In this document: positions 33,990 through 35,930 of the stretch, one piece after another | Layout: each line of letters opens with the position of its first letter | Numbering within the stretch: position 1 is the stretch's first letter | Assembly (NCBI RefSeq): GCF_000497445.1 | Contig: NZ_CM002285.1 | Coordinates: 7,547,479-7,583,408, forward strand | From: Streptomyces roseochromogenus subsp. oscitans DS 12.976 | GTDB lineage: Bacteria > Actinomycetota > Actinomycetes > Streptomycetales > Streptomycetaceae | DNA: 35,930 nt | Reading direction: 5' to 3' | The notes under the pieces: generated by a model | Databases searched by the model: none | Told to the model about the DNA's origin: nothing | What the model saw: only the letters and a program-made list of their open reading frames with translations | Translations under genes and position numbers: made by a program

Positions 33990-34034
33990 CTCGGTACCTC
34001 CTGATCGATGATCTGGAACCAGCAGCTCCCGAGC

Positions 34035-34817
34035 CTAGAACCAGTTGCGCTTGCTGCCGACCTCGGACAGCCACTGGTTCAGATAAGCCGCCCAGTCGGT
34101 CCCCATCCAGTCGTGCTGCCCCATCTGGAAGGACCGGAAGGTGTCCGAGCCCTCGCTGAACAGACCCGGCTTCTTGTCCATCTCCAGCACGACGTCCATC
34201 GCGTGCTCGTCGGCCACGAAGCTCAGCTCGACCTGGTTCAGACCCCGGTACTGCGACGGCGGGTAGAACTCGATCTCCTGGTAGAAGGGGAGCGTCTGCC
34301 GCGTACCCCGGATGTGACCGCGTTCCATGTCCGCGTTCTTGAAGCGGAAGCCCAGCTGGACGAAGGCGTCCAGGACGGCCTTCTGCGCCGGCAGCGGGTG
34401 GACGTTGATCGGGTCCAGATCGCCCGAGTCCACGGCCCGCGCGATCGCCAGCTCGGTCGTCACACCGATGTGCATCCCGCGCAGAGCCTGCCCGTCGATC
34501 ATGGTGACCGGCGTCTCCCAGGGGATCTCCAGCCCGAACGGCACCGCGTGCACGGCACCGGCCTGCAGCTCGAAGGCACCGCCGAGCCGCACCTTCGTGA
34601 ACTCGATGTCCTGCTTGTACTCCTGGTCGCCGCTCTCCACCTCGACCTTGGCCTGCAGACCGACGGACAGCCCCTCGATGTCCTGGTTCACCGAACCGCC
34701 CTGGATGCGCACCTCACCCTGGACGACACCGCCCGGCACGACATTCACCTCGGTCAGCACCGTCTCGACCGACGCCCCACCGGCACCGAGGCTCGCGAGC
34801 AGCTTCTTGAACGCCAT
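34035..34817 (-). CDS. spo0M: Spo0M-like sporulation-control protein
   Basis: 260 residues, arrestin-like beta-rich fold without signal peptide. Family features: [96 protein letters not shown] and FFYPPS-like [20 protein letters not shown]. In B. subtilis Spo0M affects sporulation entry; in Streptomyces the role is unclear. AAGGGAGA lies about 9 bases before the ATG. It may be co-transcribed with the PEBP gene downstream. Confidence 0.93.
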   Translation of the reverse strand: MAFKKLLASLGAGGASVETVLTEVNVVPGGVVQGEVRIQGGSVNQDIEGLSVGLQAKVEVESGDQEYKQDIEFTKVRLGGAFELQAGAVHAVPFGLEIPWETPVTMIDGQALRGMHIGVTTELAIARAVDSGDLDPINVHPLPAQKAVLDAFVQLGFRFKNADMERGHIRGTRQTLPFYQEIEFYPPSQYRGLNQVELSFVADEHAMDVVLEMDKKPGLFSEGSDTFRSFQMGQHDWMGTDWAAYLNQWLSEVGSKRNWF

Positions 34818-34917
34818 TGACTCTCCCTTTACGAAGGACCCTCGACCCCTACAAACGCGATCCGCCCTCGACCGGTTCCGCCGGCCCGGTGTCCCGGCTG
34901 CACTACCCTCGGACGGC

Positions 34918-35568
34918 ATGATCGCGCCCCCGGACCGTGTGCCACTGCCCCGAGCGTTCTTCGACCGCCCGGTCCTCGACGTGGCACCGGACCTTCTCGG
35001 CCGCATCCTGGTCCGCACGACCCCCGACGGCCCGATCGCCCTCCGCCTCACAGAGGTCGAGGCGTACGACGGCCCGAACGACCCCGGCTCACACGCCTAC
35101 CGCGGCCGAACCGCCCGCAACGCGGTGATGTTCGGTCCGCCCGGCCATGTGTACGTCTACTTCACCTACGGCATGTGGCACTGCATGAACCTCGTCTGCG
35201 GGCCCGAGGGCCGGGCGAGCGCCGTTCTGCTCCGTGCAGGCGAGGTCGTCGAGGGCGTCGAACTGGCCCGCAAACGGCGACTTTCGGCCCGGAACGACAA
35301 GGAACTGGCCAAGGGCCCGGCCCGCCTGGCGACGGCCCTGGAAGTCGACCGCGCCCTGAACGGCACGGACGCGTGCGCCACAGCCGAGACTCCGCTGCGG
35401 ATGCTGACCGGTACGCCCGTACCCGCTGACCAGGTACGAAGCGGCCCGCGCACCGGAGTCTCCGGCGACGGCGGGAACGGGGACATCCACCCCTGGCGCT
35501 ACTGGGTGGCCAACGACCCGACGGTGAGCCCCTATCGGGCCCATGTACCGAGGCGCCGCTCAAGTTGA
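34918..35568 (+). CDS. 3-methyladenine DNA glycosylase (AAG/MPG family)
   Basis: 216 residues. Removes alkylated purines such as 3-methyladenine to start base-excision repair. Motifs of human AAG are conserved: [30 protein letters not shown] (catalytic Glu48), [19 protein letters not shown] (Asn91), [10 protein letters not shown], and a C-terminal RYWVANDP. The ATG at 34918 shares a 100-base gap with divergent spo0M. No Shine-Dalgarno sequence is obvious (TCGGACGGC), so the start is less sure; the open frame runs further upstream into the spo0M region. It is the last gene before the rRNA leader. Confidence 0.93.
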   Translation: MIAPPDRVPLPRAFFDRPVLDVAPDLLGRILVRTTPDGPIALRLTEVEAYDGPNDPGSHAYRGRTARNAVMFGPPGHVYVYFTYGMWHCMNLVCGPEGRASAVLLRAGEVVEGVELARKRRLSARNDKELAKGPARLATALEVDRALNGTDACATAETPLRMLTGTPVPADQVRSGPRTGVSGDGGNGDIHPWRYWVANDPTVSPYRAHVPRRRSS

Positions 35569-35718
35569 CGCGCCTTGCCAAGGTGCGTAACGTATCCCGA
35601 GCCGCTGAACCGGGTACGGCAATCGCCTGCAGCCGGAGCGGCCACCCCACTACTCAGCTACAGCCCCTCAGCGGGGTCGAATTCGGTGCGCCCGTATGCC
35701 CGAATTTCGAAGCCGCGA
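35569..35718. other. Spacer between the glycosylase gene and the rRNA promoters
   Basis: About 150 bases in which I see no gene, hairpin or repeat worth naming. GC content drops toward the rRNA promoters. Confidence 0.6.
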
Positions 35719-35930
35719 GACTCGATTATGAGTCGCCGAGAGAATGAGCTAAAGTAGTGAATGTCGAAAGGGCGGACGGCGAAAGCCGAAAACCCCGAAG
35801 ACGTCCCGCCGACAGGGAATCAGACGCCGAAAGGATCTGATAGAGTCGGAAACACCGAAGGGAAGCGCCCGGAGGAAAGCCCGAGAGGGTGAGTACAAAG
35901 GAAGCGACCGTTCCTTGAGAACTCAACAGT
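35719..35930 (+). promoter_or_regulatory. rRNA operon promoters and pre-16S leader
   Basis: TAAAGT (35750-35755) has TTATGA 18 bases before it, and TAGAGT (35841-35846) fits the Streptomyces -10 consensus, so at least two tandem promoters are likely. The text from the second promoter to the window end (GGAAACACCGAAGGGAAGCG and TTCCTTGAGAACTCAACAG) matches, from memory, the leader of Streptomyces rRNA operons just upstream of 16S rRNA. GACTC-GATTAT-GAGTC (35719-35734) forms a small palindrome at the upstream promoter. The 16S gene itself lies beyond the window. Confidence 0.8.

Noticed and set aside
35888..35930. The 5' end of 16S rRNA within the window
   Set aside because: The visible text is leader only. 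The mature 16S start motif is not present before 35930.

Overview
This is a high-GC actinobacterial chromosomal segment, almost certainly from Streptomyces. The evidence is the codon bias (strong third-position G/C), GTG and TTG starts behind GGAGG-type ribosome binding sites, a short chaplin (ChpE type), a decayed copy of the Streptomyces 'streptophobe' membrane protein, the 39-residue SGM_5486-type protein beside a CynX/NimT-like transporter, and a right end that runs into a Streptomyces rRNA operon leader. From memory, the gene order closely matches the S. coelicolor core block around SCO1792-SCO1825 (inhA/fabG, serB, chpE). It is therefore a conserved core region, and no phage, integrase, transposase, CRISPR array or biosynthetic cluster was found.

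Layout. 1-2859 (minus): a class III CoA-transferase cut by the window edge, headed by a long perfect inverted repeat, and a secreted subtilisin-like protease. 3119-7670 (mostly plus): a DUF485/acetate-symporter pair, moaA, a small Cys/His protein (minus), a DUF3099 membrane protein (minus) and a GlsB/YeaQ-type protein. 7796-12087 (minus): tldD-tldE-tyrS. 12337-14322 (plus): fabG-inhA (type II fatty acid synthesis) and a small secreted protein, which overlaps the 3' end of a convergent GntR regulator; that regulator is divergent from an MFS transporter. 16554-19013: two small membrane proteins, a SixA-type phosphatase, and serB (minus). 19099-21137 (minus): a gene-free stretch holding the streptophobe pseudogene.

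21283-23895 (plus): a double-FHA ABC transporter. 23982-24710 (minus): a secreted transglycosylase with a long structured leader. 25008-26851 (minus): an SDR gene and a queA-like gene, translationally coupled. 27081-29277 (plus): a GAF histidine kinase, a NarL-type response regulator and chaplin chpE. 29349-30137 (minus): a conserved unknown. 30289-32643 (plus): an ABC ATPase, NfeD and an SPFH protein. 32758-34817 (minus): HNH endonuclease, PEBP and Spo0M. 34918-35568 (plus): a 3-methyladenine DNA glycosylase. 35719-35930: rRNA operon promoter and leader.

Several genes cooperate in evident pairs: FabG/InhA in fatty-acid elongation, TldD/TldE as a heterodimeric protease, DUF485/ActP in acetate uptake, kinase/regulator in signalling, and NfeD/SPFH in membrane organisation. 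I found no clearly new multi-gene system. The most interesting non-coding signals are the 19-bp perfect palindrome at 1239-1289, three copies of an interspersed hairpin repeat that all lie in convergent gaps, a leader hairpin that covers the transglycosylase ribosome binding site, and mutually exclusive hairpins before a 39-codon gene.
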